Origin: a virus
Strand: one strand, 5' to 3'
Virus record (IMG/VR): IMGVR_UViG_3300027675_000004
Coordinates: 111,054-175,053 of that record
Length of the DNA stretch: 64,000 nt
The notes under the pieces are model-generated. The model saw only the letters and a program-made list of their open reading frames with translations. It made no database searches and was not told the origin of the DNA. The translations under genes and the position numbers were made by a program. Of this stretch, positions 32,773 to 40,849 are shown one piece after another. Numbering within the stretch: the first letter of the stretch is position 1; each line of letters starts with the position of its first letter.

Positions 32773-32986
32773 TATATAATCCTTCCTTTAATGATTTTTT
32801 TGTACTATTATTTTTTATTAATCTTAGTAATTTTTTAGGGTTTTTTATTACTAATTGAATAGCATGACAAATTGCGAATACAATTTGTGGGTCTTCTTCC
32901 CATTCACATATTTCCCACCCAATAATTTCTTCCTTACCTTGCATAATGGCAATATATTCATTGTAATATTTAACAGATAGTTTCAT
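32759..32986 (-). CDS. Hypothetical protein, 75 aa
   Basis: ATG at 32986 is chosen since AAGGGGAAATAATAAA precedes it; a longer frame has no ribosome site. The protein (MKLSVKYYNEYIAIMQGK) contains EICEWEEDPQIVFAICHAIQ and ends basic. This type of small phage protein often lies beside DnaJ-like zinc genes. No function is known. Confidence 0.55.
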   Translation of the reverse strand: MKLSVKYYNEYIAIMQGKEEIIGWEICEWEEDPQIVFAICHAIQLVIKNPKKLLRLIKNNSTKKSLKEGLYNAIP

Positions 32987-32990
32987 TTTA

Positions 32991-33506
32991 TTATTTCCCC
33001 TTTCCTTCAAATATTGACCAACAAGTTTCTTTATCAGAATATAGTTTACAATGTCGAATATCACTAAAACCTAAATTATTTTTACAACGGAGTTTATATA
33101 AATTATTAACATCCTTAGACTGTAATGCTTGATTAGTTTCTTGATAAGGACAGCCTAAAAATTTTAAAGGAATTGGGTTTACGCCATTCTGCCAATCTTT
33201 ATATGAACAACCAAACTCAGAAAAAGGAAACTTTATTCCTTGAGAAGAAACAATATCTTTATCTGTAATACAATATCCCATTCCATTAGAGTATACTCTT
33301 TTACATTTAGAGCGTAACACTCTACCCTTAAATTTAATATATTCTATCCTTACATTTTCTTTTCCAGTTCCATTACAATCCCAACAAACTACAAAAGCAC
33401 CGTCTCTTTCGCCCATACCTTGGTATAACCCAGTCCCTTTACAAGAGTTACACTGCACTTCCCCAGTGATTGTAATTTTATTTCCTATTTCTTTTATTTT
33501 CATCAT
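32991..33506 (-). CDS. DnaJ-like zinc-finger phage protein, 171 aa
   Basis: Two CxxCxGxG repeats of the DnaJ type are present (CNSCKGTG and CWDCNGTG, residues about 19-49) separated by a GMGERDGA turn. The rest is beta-rich with several cysteines (CKRVYSNGMGYC, CSYKDW, CPYQ, CWSIF). It probably binds two zinc ions. No J domain is present, so it is not a chaperone partner of DnaK by this evidence. Confidence 0.65.
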   Translation of the reverse strand: MMKIKEIGNKITITGEVQCNSCKGTGLYQGMGERDGAFVVCWDCNGTGKENVRIEYIKFKGRVLRSKCKRVYSNGMGYCITDKDIVSSQGIKFPFSEFGCSYKDWQNGVNPIPLKFLGCPYQETNQALQSKDVNNLYKLRCKNNLGFSDIRHCKLYSDKETCWSIFEGKGK

Positions 33507-33685
33507 GCTCCTTTTAATTCTGGATAATCATTTTCATAAAATTCAGCAACACATGCCGGTACGCTTCCATCTTGTCTGTCTGTTATTTCAATAACATAAT
33601 CATCATAATCCTGTAATAAAACATAAAGCTTGTTCTTGGGTAGCTTTTTTATTTCTGCCCAAATAGTTTTAACATGTTTGTTCAT
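33503..33685 (-). CDS. Small hypothetical protein, 60 aa
   Basis: ATG at 33685 is chosen: GGGAGAG precedes it and its start overlaps the stop of the 85-aa gene (ATGA). The protein (MNKHVKTIWAEIKKLPKNKL) has a helix then QDYDDYVIEIT and an acidic end. This type of helical-acidic small phage protein has no known role. Confidence 0.55.
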   Translation of the reverse strand: MNKHVKTIWAEIKKLPKNKLYVLLQDYDDYVIEITDRQDGSVPACVAEFYENDYPELKGA

Positions 33686-33939
33686 ATTTCTCTCTCCCTT
33701 TTTGTTATTTTTTTTATACTCCATTGACCATAATTAAGAAGAAAATCTAATTTCTTCTGAACGGTTTTAAATGATTTTAAATATTGGAATATTGTACGCT
33801 TATCATTGTTTTCTAAACATCCACTAAAATCAATACTATGATAATCAGCAAGTTGGTCTACTATCTCCTCTTTAGTTTTGAATGTCACTCCGTCTGCGAA
33901 TAATCTACCAGGTATTTGTCTATCTTCTATTACATACAT
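33682..33939 (-). CDS. Hypothetical protein, 85 aa
   Basis: The protein begins MYVIEDRQIPGRLFADGVTF, then KTKEEIVDQLADYHSIDFSG and ends in a basic helix. VxxxxxPGRLFxxGxxF-type openings recur in phage proteins. It overlaps the 60-aa gene by 4 bases. Confidence 0.55.
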   Translation of the reverse strand: MYVIEDRQIPGRLFADGVTFKTKEEIVDQLADYHSIDFSGCLENNDKRTIFQYLKSFKTVQKKLDFLLNYGQWSIKKITKREREI

Positions 33940-33963
33940 TCAATCTCCTTTTGAATTTATATT

Positions 33964-34194
33964 TTAATCATCATAAAACAAGGTATTATTTTTAATTGCT
34001 TCTACAATATTTGAATCTTCAAAACTTGATGTAACAGAATCATCAACCATACTCCAAATTTCATACTTACCATTTACATATTCTATTCCCTTAGAAGCTC
34101 TTAGTCCATCTTTTAAATATAATGTTACTGATATTCCACCATATCTTTTCGATAACTTTTTTAACTCTGATAATGTTTTAATCCTTTTTAACAT
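33964..34194 (-). CDS. Hypothetical protein, 76 aa
   Basis: The protein starts MLKRIKTLSELKKLSKRYGG and contains a strand ISVTLYLKDGLRASKGIEY. It has a helix then beta hairpin. The function is unknown; it sits between the 121-aa and 85-aa genes with gaps of about 25-35 bases. Confidence 0.5.
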   Translation of the reverse strand: MLKRIKTLSELKKLSKRYGGISVTLYLKDGLRASKGIEYVNGKYEIWSMVDDSVTSSFEDSNIVEAIKNNTLFYDD

Positions 34195-34227
34195 TATTTT
34201 TTATCCTTTAAAAAGTTTTATTTTGTA

Positions 34228-34593
34228 TCAATGTTCACTTGGTAAAATTAAAACACCATTCTCAAACCACACCTCTATTTCTTTTAAGGGGAAATCAGTA
34301 TAATCAAGATTTTCAGTATAAAGGGTGTTATAATTACCATCTTCACAAACAAGTTTTGCTGTTCTGTCTTGATTAACGGTGAGTTTCCATACGCCAAACT
34401 CTTGTAATTTAGCTTTATAACGGGAAGTAATTAAAATTTTATCTAAAAGCCAAAAAGCGTTTGCTTTAATTGCTAAAAAATGTATACCATCAGTATAAAC
34501 ATATCCGCTTAAAGTATGTTTGTAATAATGTTCCGTACCGGTAAACATGTCCAATGCACTTAATAATTCATTCGATGTTATTGTTTTATCCAT
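34228..34593 (-). CDS. Hypothetical protein, 121 aa
   Basis: The protein begins MDKTITSNELLSALDMFTGT, then EHYYKHTLSGYVYTDGIHFL. The layout (FTGTEHYYKH...YTDGxxxLA) is found in phage proteins. The C-terminus (YTDFPLKEIEVWFENGVLILPSE) is beta-rich. It overlaps the 82-aa gene by 8 bases. Confidence 0.6.
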   Translation of the reverse strand: MDKTITSNELLSALDMFTGTEHYYKHTLSGYVYTDGIHFLAIKANAFWLLDKILITSRYKAKLQEFGVWKLTVNQDRTAKLVCEDGNYNTLYTENLDYTDFPLKEIEVWFENGVLILPSEH

Positions 34594-34834
34594 TTGTTAC
34601 CTCCGTAGTTTGGTCAGTAATAAATTCTTCTATCATTTCACATTCTACATCAGTGAAATTATCTTTATCCTTAATTTCAATTTCCATATCATATTCGCTA
34701 AATTGTGGGTCATTTTTAACATAATAAAATACCACTGCTGTTTTGTCATTAATCCTTAAAGTAAATTTTAATTCTTGTTCGTAAAATGTTAATTCCTTTG
34801 TTAATAATTTTATCATTTTATTCTCAATCTCCAA
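34586..34834 (-). CDS. Hypothetical protein, 82 aa
   Basis: The protein starts MEIENKMIKLLTKELTFYEQ and has a strand-rich middle (FTLRINDKTAVVFYYVKND) with an acidic end. It overlaps genes on both sides by 8 and 11 bases, a strong sign of operon translation. Confidence 0.55.
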   Translation of the reverse strand: MEIENKMIKLLTKELTFYEQELKFTLRINDKTAVVFYYVKNDPQFSEYDMEIEIKDKDNFTDVECEMIEEFITDQTTEVTNG

Positions 34835-35312
34835 TTATGTTTAACATAGCTTTTGTTATTTTAATTCTATCAGTTGCCCAATTAGGTTGGTGTTTTACTA
34901 TATCCTGCCCAAATTCATTGCATTTACAAAATCGTTTTAAATCGTCTTTTGTTGGATATGTGCCAATCCACCCATATTTATTATAATGAGCGATACTACC
35001 ACATACTAACGAAAAGAATTTATATAAGGCATCAGTCATGTCCCAGTCACCAGAACCATATTCTGAAATCTCGCTAGGTTTTGATTTTAACGCTTTTTTA
35101 AAATCTCTTATAATTTTATTATAGGAATAAACATTATTACCATCATATAAAATATGTGCCTTTATTTTATATGTATCTATCGAATTTTGGATTATTAACC
35201 TATCATCAGATTCTGAACCTGATAAATTTAATTTTTCCAATATGGTCTTAGCGAAGTTTATCTCTTTAATTGTACCATAAATACTGATTTTATACTTATA
35301 ATCTTCTCTCAT
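34824..35312 (-). CDS. Hypothetical protein, 162 aa
   Basis: The protein begins MREDYKYKISIYGTIKEIN and has a mixed fold with YGSGDWDMTDALYKFFSLV and NKYGWIGTYPTKDDLKRFC. Aromatic and acidic positions are dense. No family is recognised. Confidence 0.55.
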   Translation of the reverse strand: MREDYKYKISIYGTIKEINFAKTILEKLNLSGSESDDRLIIQNSIDTYKIKAHILYDGNNVYSYNKIIRDFKKALKSKPSEISEYGSGDWDMTDALYKFFSLVCGSIAHYNKYGWIGTYPTKDDLKRFCKCNEFGQDIVKHQPNWATDRIKITKAMLNIIGD

Positions 35313-35327
35313 ATTGTTATCTCCTTT

Positions 35328-35576
35328 CTATCTTTCCTCTAATTCTTTATTAATTGCGTTACGTAAATTTGTGAGTTCATCTTCTGGTAATAAAGTATGA
35401 AAATAAGGTAATCCCATACCATCATCGAATTTGTCGTTATTAAAAGCATCATAAACATCTTGGTATTTCTTATCAAAATCATCGGTATTATTTTCATCAT
35501 ATTCGATAGTAGCATATAAATTAATATGATTAAAACCAGCTTGATCCAAGATCAAATCAAAGAAACGTAATTTCAT
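35328..35576 (-). CDS. Acidic hypothetical protein, 82 aa
   Basis: The 82-residue acidic protein begins MKLRFFDLILDQAGFNHINL, with a long acidic central part (YDENNTDDFDKKYQDVYDAF) and an amphipathic C-terminal helix (LPEDELTNLRNAINKELEER). It could be a DNA-mimic or adaptor, but acidity alone is weak evidence. Confidence 0.5.
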   Translation of the reverse strand: MKLRFFDLILDQAGFNHINLYATIEYDENNTDDFDKKYQDVYDAFNNDKFDDGMGLPYFHTLLPEDELTNLRNAINKELEER

Positions 35577-35597
35577 TATTATTCCCCTTTCTATGTT

Positions 35598-35768
35598 CTA
35601 ACTTTGCAATTCTTCTAATTTCCAATGACCATCTATTTCTTTAGTTTTTAATTTTAAACAATCCAGATAAGTACATTTATACAGCACTATACTTATAGGT
35701 CTGTCATAAAAATCCAAACTTTTTTGAACCGCTACTATTTTATATTTATGAAAATGAAATTTAAACAT
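35598..35768 (-). CDS. Small hypothetical protein, 56 aa
   Basis: ATG at 35768 to TAG at 35598 encodes MFKFHFHKYKIVAVQKSLDF, then ISIVLYKCTYLDCLKLKTKE. The H-x-Y-K-x-V and VLYKCxxC patterns match small phage zinc proteins. It overlaps the 73-aa gene by 8 bases. Confidence 0.6.
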   Translation of the reverse strand: MFKFHFHKYKIVAVQKSLDFYDRPISIVLYKCTYLDCLKLKTKEIDGHWKLEELQS

Positions 35769-35982
35769 TTTTCTCCTTTTTTAAATAGTTGAATTCAAAA
35801 CTATAATATTGATTTGGTATAAAATCGTATATTGTTATGTCTATATTATTTTGATTACATTCACCACCGAATATGTCACCTAATAAACGCGCTAATTCAT
35901 CACCATCGCATTCATCAATATACCTTTTTAAATGGGTACAAGCTTCTGTTTCAGTAATCTTAATTATTTTATGTTTTTTCAT
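35761..35982 (-). CDS. Hypothetical acidic-centre protein, 73 aa
   Basis: The protein begins MKKHKIIKITETEACTHLKR and contains ECDGDELARLLGDIFGGEC, which resembles the CDGDELAxLLG segment of some phage proteins. Its end overlaps the 56-aa gene. No function is known. Confidence 0.55.
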   Translation of the reverse strand: MKKHKIIKITETEACTHLKRYIDECDGDELARLLGDIFGGECNQNNIDITIYDFIPNQYYSFEFNYLKKEKNV

Positions 35983-35992
35983 TGTCTCTCCT

Positions 35993-36409
35993 TTAAAAAT
36001 GGGGATTTTTTTCCCAAATTATTTTATAATTTTTACAATGGTATCCGCGTATTATTCTATTTCTATGTATTTTTTGTCCACATTTTTGGCAAATCCCAAT
36101 ATATCTGTGCACAACAAGAGCTGTTGTATTATTTTTTTTGGGACTAATACCTAATTCTAAGCATTTAGCCCTAAAATATGTATTATGTCCTCCTTTAGTT
36201 AAAGCGTGTGCTATTTCATGCAATAACACTTTTTTAACCTCATCATGATTATTTATTAAAACAAAATTATTTGACAGGGTAATTACTTTTTTACTACGAT
36301 TGCACGATCCTAATACGCTATTACGATTTTTAAATATTAGTGTATAGTTATTTAAGCCATGCTGTGTAAATAAGGTCTTGGCTAATTCTTCAACTTGGAA
36401 CTTAAACAT
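35993..36409 (-). CDS. SprT-like zinc metalloprotease, 138 aa
   Basis: ATG at 36409 with GGAGAG upstream is preferred over a TTG 15 bases earlier. The protein has VLLHEIAHALT (HExxH, H64 E65 H68), then GHNTYFRAKC and a C-terminal ribbon (ICQKCGQKI ... YHC). This is the compact SprT-like domain plan, whose proteases cleave DNA-bound proteins in eukaryotic relatives. In a phage it may process DNA-protein adducts or host proteins. Its start overlaps the stop of the hydrolase-like gene by one base. Confidence 0.78.
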   Translation of the reverse strand: MFKFQVEELAKTLFTQHGLNNYTLIFKNRNSVLGSCNRSKKVITLSNNFVLINNHDEVKKVLLHEIAHALTKGGHNTYFRAKCLELGISPKKNNTTALVVHRYIGICQKCGQKIHRNRIIRGYHCKNYKIIWEKNPHF

Positions 36410-36897
36410 TATTTTTCTCTCCAAAATGTTATTTCTTTTTTTGTGTTTTTATACAATATTTTTATAACTCTCATTTTATAGGTATATAGAGGTATGGGAT
36501 ATTTACCAGTGTGTTCATAGTATGTTGCTCCATTACAATAGTCTTTATTTAAAGTAAAAACTTCATATAATGCCCTTTTCGCTTGGTACTCTAAACTAAT
36601 ATGTTTTGTTTTTAATACATAGTTGCATTCCTTTCTTACAAATGTTGTTAAATTTTTTCTTTTCATTGCAACCAAACCATGTGACATACCTCTTTCTAGC
36701 CTATTCCTTACACAAGAAGCGATATGTAGTGTTGTAATAAAATCACCACTTGTATCCTCAGCGATTATTGCCTGCCATAATTTATCAGGGATTTTATATA
36801 TATGTGCGAATCCTTGCGATATATTTAAAAGTAATAGCATTACTATTATAACACCTATTGTTATTTTTTTGCAAAATTCATAGCGTCTAAATGACAT
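36409..36897 (-). CDS. Cell-wall-hydrolase-like exported protein, 162 aa
   Basis: ATG at 36897 with GGGAGG upstream is preferred. An N-terminal hydrophobic helix (residues about 11-31, ITIGVIIVMLLLLNISQGFA) acts as signal or anchor. The rest, with AIIAEDTSGDFITTLHIASCVRNRLERG and CNGATYYEHTG (quoted in parts), resembles the SleB-type cell wall hydrolase fold: a Glu near IIAED and conserved CVRNR and NGATY boxes. It may degrade peptidoglycan during lysis or entry. The catalytic assignment needs a profile search. Confidence 0.6.
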   Translation of the reverse strand: MSFRRYEFCKKITIGVIIVMLLLLNISQGFAHIYKIPDKLWQAIIAEDTSGDFITTLHIASCVRNRLERGMSHGLVAMKRKNLTTFVRKECNYVLKTKHISLEYQAKRALYEVFTLNKDYCNGATYYEHTGKYPIPLYTYKMRVIKILYKNTKKEITFWREK

Positions 36898-37109
36898 AAT
36901 ATATCCTCCCATTTTTGGCTTTCAAATAAATATTCTCCATTACGTACAATAACTCTTGTTTTATATCCATCTTGAGTTTTTAAAAATAATACCTGGACAT
37001 TTTTTAGTTTAATATGTTGAACATATTCCATAGAGTCTTTATCTAACCAAAAAGAAGTGCCTTCTGCGTTTATTGCGTCTGGTTTTGTTGCGAAAACATC
37101 TTTAAACAT
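36861..37109 (-). CDS. Hypothetical protein, 82 aa
   Basis: The protein begins MFKDVFATKPDAINAEGTSF, is followed by WLDKDSMEYVQHIKLKNVQV and ends MNFAKK. Beta-rich and basic, no known family. It overlaps the hydrolase-like gene by 37 bases. Confidence 0.5.
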   Translation of the reverse strand: MFKDVFATKPDAINAEGTSFWLDKDSMEYVQHIKLKNVQVLFLKTQDGYKTRVIVRNGEYLFESQKWEDILCHLDAMNFAKK

Positions 37110-37290
37110 TTTTTATTCCTTTTTTAGTATCTCTCCTCTCTAAACCAATTTGTATTATTTTAGAAGCATCAAAACTATCCTTTATTTCTCCTAAAAGGTT
37201 ATGCAGACCAGTTTTGCTATCTTCAGAAATATTAGATATAAGTAAATCATGGATTTGTTTATTCAAAAGGGGTAAATTAATACGTATCAT
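37102..37290 (-). CDS. Small hypothetical protein, 62 aa
   Basis: The protein starts MIRINLPLLNKQIHDLLISN and is helical with a Gly-Ile-rich end. It overlaps the 82-aa gene by 8 bases and the 147-aa gene by 4, so all are coupled in one transcript. Function is unknown. Confidence 0.55.
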   Translation of the reverse strand: MIRINLPLLNKQIHDLLISNISEDSKTGLHNLLGEIKDSFDASKIIQIGLERRDTKKGIKNV

Positions 37291-37730
37291 CTTTTTTCCT
37301 TTTTAAATTGTTTCCAAAACTCATCATCAGTTAAATAATATTTAGCTAATTCCAATCCTTCATCATATGTAAACGCTACGTCGCCTAAAATAGAGTCCTG
37401 TTGTTTTACACCATTAATAACATCGTATGTAAAAATTACTTCAAACCAGTTATTTAGACCCCATGTATAACCGAGATTTTCTATTCTTACCAGATCTTTA
37501 TCGTTTTTTGGTTCATTATGTTTTAATTCAGGGAAACCAGAGTTGCGTGCTTTACAATCATACACAAGTTCCTGATTTTTGTTGTATATTCTAATCTCTC
37601 CAGCTGCAACCAATGTTACTTCTCTCCCTTTATATGTAAGTATAGCGACATCACCATCATAAAAAAAACTTGCTTGTTTTCCCTTTGCTTTATGTTGTAA
37701 ATATTTTATTTTTATTTTATCCTTATCCAT
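37287..37730 (-). CDS. Hypothetical protein, 147 aa
   Basis: The protein starts MDKDKIKIKYLQHKAKGKQA, has an all-beta-looking first half (FFYDGDVAILTYKGREVTLVAAGEIRIY) and a mixed second half. It overlaps the 126-aa gene by 8 bases. No domain is recognised. Confidence 0.55.
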   Translation of the reverse strand: MDKDKIKIKYLQHKAKGKQASFFYDGDVAILTYKGREVTLVAAGEIRIYNKNQELVYDCKARNSGFPELKHNEPKNDKDLVRIENLGYTWGLNNWFEVIFTYDVINGVKQQDSILGDVAFTYDEGLELAKYYLTDDEFWKQFKKEKR

Positions 37731-38103
37731 ATATCACATCCTTGAATAAACAACATTGTAGAAAAACATCTCCTGTTGTTGCGTCATCCTGTTCTTTAAT
37801 AAAATCAGCAAAATGATCAGGGAATTTTGTCGCCATAAGTTGTAATCCCTTTTCAATAGCGTTTAAATCCAATATGTAATTTGGCTCATCATCAGTTTCA
37901 CTTGAGCGAATAGTTATACTTCCACCTTTAAATGGTAATTGTATATGTTGGTGGCGTATATTCAAACTTTGACGTGTTTCACCCTTAGGATAATTGTATG
38001 AAATAATCTCATACCAATAATTGCTTCCCCCCTCAAAAGCACTACAAAGTAAATCTTGCACCCTTTCATAAGGTATTTCGTTTATAATTTTAATAGTATT
38101 CAT
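37723..38103 (-). CDS. Phage hypothetical protein, 126 aa
   Basis: ATG at 38103 follows GGGAGGG at 6 bases and is preferred to in-frame ATGs upstream. The protein (MNTIKIINEIPYERVQDLLC) contains AFEGGSNYWYEI, which is a recurring phage motif, and ends with a helical half. The function is unknown. It overlaps the 52-aa gene by 14 bases. Confidence 0.65.
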   Translation of the reverse strand: MNTIKIINEIPYERVQDLLCSAFEGGSNYWYEIISYNYPKGETRQSLNIRHQHIQLPFKGGSITIRSSETDDEPNYILDLNAIEKGLQLMATKFPDHFADFIKEQDDATTGDVFLQCCLFKDVIYG

Positions 38104-38248
38104 TTTCATCCCTCCCGCATAATTTCTCAAATATTAAAACATCAATACTTGAGGCTATAATTTTCCACCCAGTAGCTTGTAATGCTTCCGCTTCTTCGAT
38201 TCCTTGAATCGTTCTTAAGGAAACATGTTTTGTCTTAAAACGATTCAT
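38090..38248 (-). CDS. Small hypothetical protein, 52 aa
   Basis: ATG at 38248 to TAA at 38090 encodes MNRFKTKHVSLRTIQGIEEA and a helical remainder ending CGRDENEYY. Both neighbours overlap it by about 14 bases. No domain is recognised. Confidence 0.5.
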   Translation of the reverse strand: MNRFKTKHVSLRTIQGIEEAEALQATGWKIIASSIDVLIFEKLCGRDENEYY

Positions 38249-38429
38249 ATTCCATCTTTTTACTTAGTCTACCAGGTTTGTGTGTTGCGTTATATTCCTG
38301 GCACGCGTTTCGCGCTTCTTCCTGAGTTTCGTAAGTATTATAATAGTGTTTTCTTCCCGGATAAGGTTCTAAGCCATTTGGCCATGAAGAATTATTTTTC
38401 CACCAAGTACGTGTAAATGTTCTATACAT
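38235..38429 (-). CDS. Phage hypothetical protein (TWWKNNSSWPNGLEPYPGRKHY type), 64 aa
   Basis: The box RTWWKNNSSWPNGLEP, then PGRKHYYNTYETQEEARNAC and PGRLSKKMEYESF, is conserved in a common phage protein type of unknown function. Conserved Trp and Pro positions indicate a compact fold. It is very likely a real gene despite its size. Confidence 0.75.
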   Translation of the reverse strand: MYRTFTRTWWKNNSSWPNGLEPYPGRKHYYNTYETQEEARNACQEYNATHKPGRLSKKMEYESF

Positions 38430-38434
38430 AAGAA

Positions 38435-38680
38435 TTAATATTTACCTAAACAACGGTTAATAAATTCTTCATCTTCAGGTAAACTTTTTAATCTTAAAGT
38501 TGTACTTTCGCCCGTACATATTAAGGTAGTTTCATCGTTGTTGTAGTGTATTCTCCCAGCAGATAGTGGTTTATACATAGGACATTGATTTCTTATATCA
38601 CTATGGTCAATAAAGTCCGGGAATATGATAGGGACTCTTAAACCATTTAATGTTTCAAATATAATATATTTCATTTTCAT
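38435..38680 (-). CDS. Hypothetical protein, 81 aa
   Basis: The protein starts MKMKYIIFETLNGLRVPIIF, contains FPDFIDHSDI and AGRIHYNNDETTLICTGES. The opening KYIIFExxxGxxVPIIFP is widespread in small phage proteins of unknown role. It lies between two other small genes. Confidence 0.65.
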   Translation of the reverse strand: MKMKYIIFETLNGLRVPIIFPDFIDHSDIRNQCPMYKPLSAGRIHYNNDETTLICTGESTTLRLKSLPEDEEFINRCLGKY

Positions 38681-38681
38681 G

Positions 38682-38909
38682 TTAAATTTCTCCTTTCAAG
38701 AATTTGATTGCGCTTACTTCATCCGAAAACAATACTGCATTACATTTAGGACATGCATATAAGTTATCCCCACCATCCCAAGTTTTATTTTCTTCATAAT
38801 TTGTATAGCCCTTATTATCTAATGTAAAAAAATATTCATGCCATGTGGTTGATTGGTTAAGCAACATGGATATCTCCTTATCACATTCCTTACAATATAA
38901 TTTCTTCAT
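38682..38909 (-). CDS. Zinc-binding-type small protein, 75 aa
   Basis: Two CxxC pairs (CKECDKE at the N-terminus and ACPKCNAV near the C-terminus) flank an aromatic central part, the layout of a split zinc ribbon. It is preceded by an AAGGA-like site. The role is unknown. Confidence 0.6.
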   Translation of the reverse strand: MKKLYCKECDKEISMLLNQSTTWHEYFFTLDNKGYTNYEENKTWDGGDNLYACPKCNAVLFSDEVSAIKFLKGEI

Positions 38910-38926
38910 ATATTTATCCTTTCTCT

Positions 38927-39706
38927 CTAGTCATCCTCATAAAATAATGCGTGCGTTGCGTCTAATGCGAGATAGTAATGCCCATTCCCGCAATTTTTAA
39001 ATTCCTCACTATACCATGCTTTATTACCCTTTTTATAACTGTATTCAAAACTTATATCGTAATTTGTTCTCCCGCTTTCATGGTGATCTTTTCTATCCTG
39101 TATAGCAATAGTAATGCGTTTTAAAATCTCCTCATTATATGTAGTTGATTTTGAAAAACGCATTTTTTTAACTTTTGCGGGATGATGCATATACCATATG
39201 ATCGAGGTATTAGCAAAAAAGCATTGTTTTTCTTTATTATATCTCACCAGTCTTTCATCAATTTCCTGTATTCTTTTTGTTCGCAGTATTTCATTTGCCT
39301 CATACTTAACACCTTGAACATCTTGCCAATAGCTTTTTTCAGCTTCTTTTAATTTTTCATAACCTACATTTAAAGCAGTTATTACATCCTGTAACATGTC
39401 TTGCCATAAACCAGACTTTTCTAATCTCTCTTTTACTTTTGTCCAACTATCTCTCCAAATTTGTTCGTCTGACTTATGCTTCTTAGAAAATTCAGGTAAT
39501 ATATCAATTAATTTTAATGTATTGATAGGATAGCCATAACGTTGTTTATGAGGTGCTTTATAACAATAATTACCATAAGATGATTTAAAAATTCTAAGTT
39601 TGAGTTTCTCGCCGTTGGCTAATACACCTATAACTCTTTGCTCTACCCCTTGATTAAGAATTTGTTTTACCTTTTCTTCAACTAAATTTAAAGTTTCTAC
39701 TACCAT
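38927..39706 (-). CDS. Hypothetical helical protein, 259 aa
   Basis: The protein starts MVVETLNLVEEKVKQILNQG, is Lys/Trp rich, and includes IWRDSWTKVKERLEKSGLWQDM and several other helices. A Tyr-rich end (GHYYLALDATHALFYEDD) closes it. It is the largest gene of this region, without recognised domains. It could be a DNA-associated protein. Confidence 0.6.
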   Translation of the reverse strand: MVVETLNLVEEKVKQILNQGVEQRVIGVLANGEKLKLRIFKSSYGNYCYKAPHKQRYGYPINTLKLIDILPEFSKKHKSDEQIWRDSWTKVKERLEKSGLWQDMLQDVITALNVGYEKLKEAEKSYWQDVQGVKYEANEILRTKRIQEIDERLVRYNKEKQCFFANTSIIWYMHHPAKVKKMRFSKSTTYNEEILKRITIAIQDRKDHHESGRTNYDISFEYSYKKGNKAWYSEEFKNCGNGHYYLALDATHALFYEDD

Positions 39707-39790
39707 GATTTTCGCCTTTCATATTTACCGAAAGTAATTAATTTGTGCTTTTTTTGCTTAACATTCTTTATACTATTTTAAATAATGTTT

Positions 39791-39810
39791 AAGAGAGTAT
39801 ACTCCCTCTT
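39791..39810. repeat. Palindrome around GAGTATACTC
   Basis: A near-perfect 20-bp palindrome with core GAGTATACTC lies in the 115-base gap between the 259-aa and 64-aa genes. It is followed on the minus strand by no U-run, so an operator or protein site is more likely than a terminator. Confidence 0.4.
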
Positions 39811-39821
39811 GCTTGGTATTT

Positions 39822-40016
39822 TTATTCATTATTTTTTGCTTGTTTTACATTAACCTCTCTTTGATGATGACATACTCCAATTAACTCATTTAACTCTATG
39901 TTGGTAAGTAACGGTGTACCTAGTATGGCATATCCCGTTGTTTTGCCATGTAGGACTAAACGTTCAATGGTAATCGTTTTTGTTTCTGCTATTTTTCCTA
40001 AATATTCAATAGACAT
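39822..40016 (-). CDS. Small hypothetical protein, 64 aa
   Basis: The 64-residue protein (MSIEYLGKIAETKTITIERL) has beta strands then LTNIELNELIGVCHHQREV, and ends with a Lys/Asn tail. It lies 2 bases after the 111-aa gene. The role is unknown. Confidence 0.55.
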   Translation of the reverse strand: MSIEYLGKIAETKTITIERLVLHGKTTGYAILGTPLLTNIELNELIGVCHHQREVNVKQAKNNE

Positions 40017-40018
40017 TA

Positions 40019-40354
40019 TTATCTCCCTTTTAATATTTCAACCAACTTCTTTTCATACTCTTTATAGGTAATTATATTGTTAAAGATTAAATCTTCTAAC
40101 GCTATAATTTTAGCACCATGTTGCTCCCACCATGCTTCGAGTTCTATTAAAGTATGAAATTCTGGACTCACTGCTATTGGGAATATACCAACACTCCTAT
40201 CATCAGGTGTTGAGATCCAGAATATACTTTTTGCATTTTTTAAATCTAATTTACCATTTTTTTCTCTTACATCTAAATCGGAATCGATATGCAATTCATA
40301 ATCATCTAATTCGGATTGCATTTTTTGTGATATTCTCCACTTTTGTTTATACAT
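40019..40354 (-). CDS. Hypothetical protein, 111 aa
   Basis: The protein starts MYKQKWRISQKMQSELDDYE, followed by a beta-rich middle (SIFWISTPDDRSVGIFP) and a helical end with ALEDLIFNNIITYKEYEKKL. No known family is recognised. Confidence 0.55.
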   Translation of the reverse strand: MYKQKWRISQKMQSELDDYELHIDSDLDVREKNGKLDLKNAKSIFWISTPDDRSVGIFPIAVSPEFHTLIELEAWWEQHGAKIIALEDLIFNNIITYKEYEKKLVEILKGR

Positions 40355-40386
40355 AGTGTACCTATTATTTTAAATATAAATTTTAG

Positions 40387-40578
40387 TTATAACCTTATTG
40401 TTGTTATTTCATTAATCAAAGTAATGTTGTCCCTTTCTTCACTCCAATCTTCTGTTTTTTTAAAATAGGATACAACTTTAGAAAGGGTGATTTTGTTTTT
40501 ACTTATGATTTTATAAATAAAAGGAGCACAATTTCTAAATTCTACCATTACAAATTGAATATATATTTTATTTTCCAT
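40387..40578 (-). CDS. Small hypothetical protein, 63 aa
   Basis: The protein (MENKIYIQFVMVEFRNCAPF) has alternating hydrophobic strands and a C-terminal acidic helix. It is isolated by gaps of about 30-40 bases. No domain is recognised. Confidence 0.5.
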   Translation of the reverse strand: MENKIYIQFVMVEFRNCAPFIYKIISKNKITLSKVVSYFKKTEDWSEERDNITLINEITTIRL

Positions 40579-40619
40579 AATTTAACTCCAGGTTTTGTTA
40601 TTGCATAATTAAAATAACT

Positions 40620-40841
40620 TTAATCTATATCGTCTATTTCATGGATATCTGTTAAACGAGAAGGAGCCATTGTTTCGGCTAATTCTTTAAAAATGTTTTC
40701 CTTGGCAAATTCGTTTATTTCTTTAATAAACTTATCTATTCCCATTTGTAATATTGCTTGTTTATCTATAACAAAGTCTGGAACAGTATTAATTTCTACT
40801 TCTACATAATATTTAAATGGAATAATATAATGTTTTTTCAT
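40620..40841 (-). CDS. Hypothetical protein, 73 aa
   Basis: The protein starts MKKHYIIPFKYYVEVEINTV, with a helix ILQMGIDKFIKEINEFAKEN and an acidic tail (DIHEIDDID). This strand-helix-acidic layout is seen in small phage proteins. The role is unknown. Confidence 0.5.
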   Translation of the reverse strand: MKKHYIIPFKYYVEVEINTVPDFVIDKQAILQMGIDKFIKEINEFAKENIFKELAETMAPSRLTDIHEIDDID

Positions 40842-40849
40842 TGGTTCTC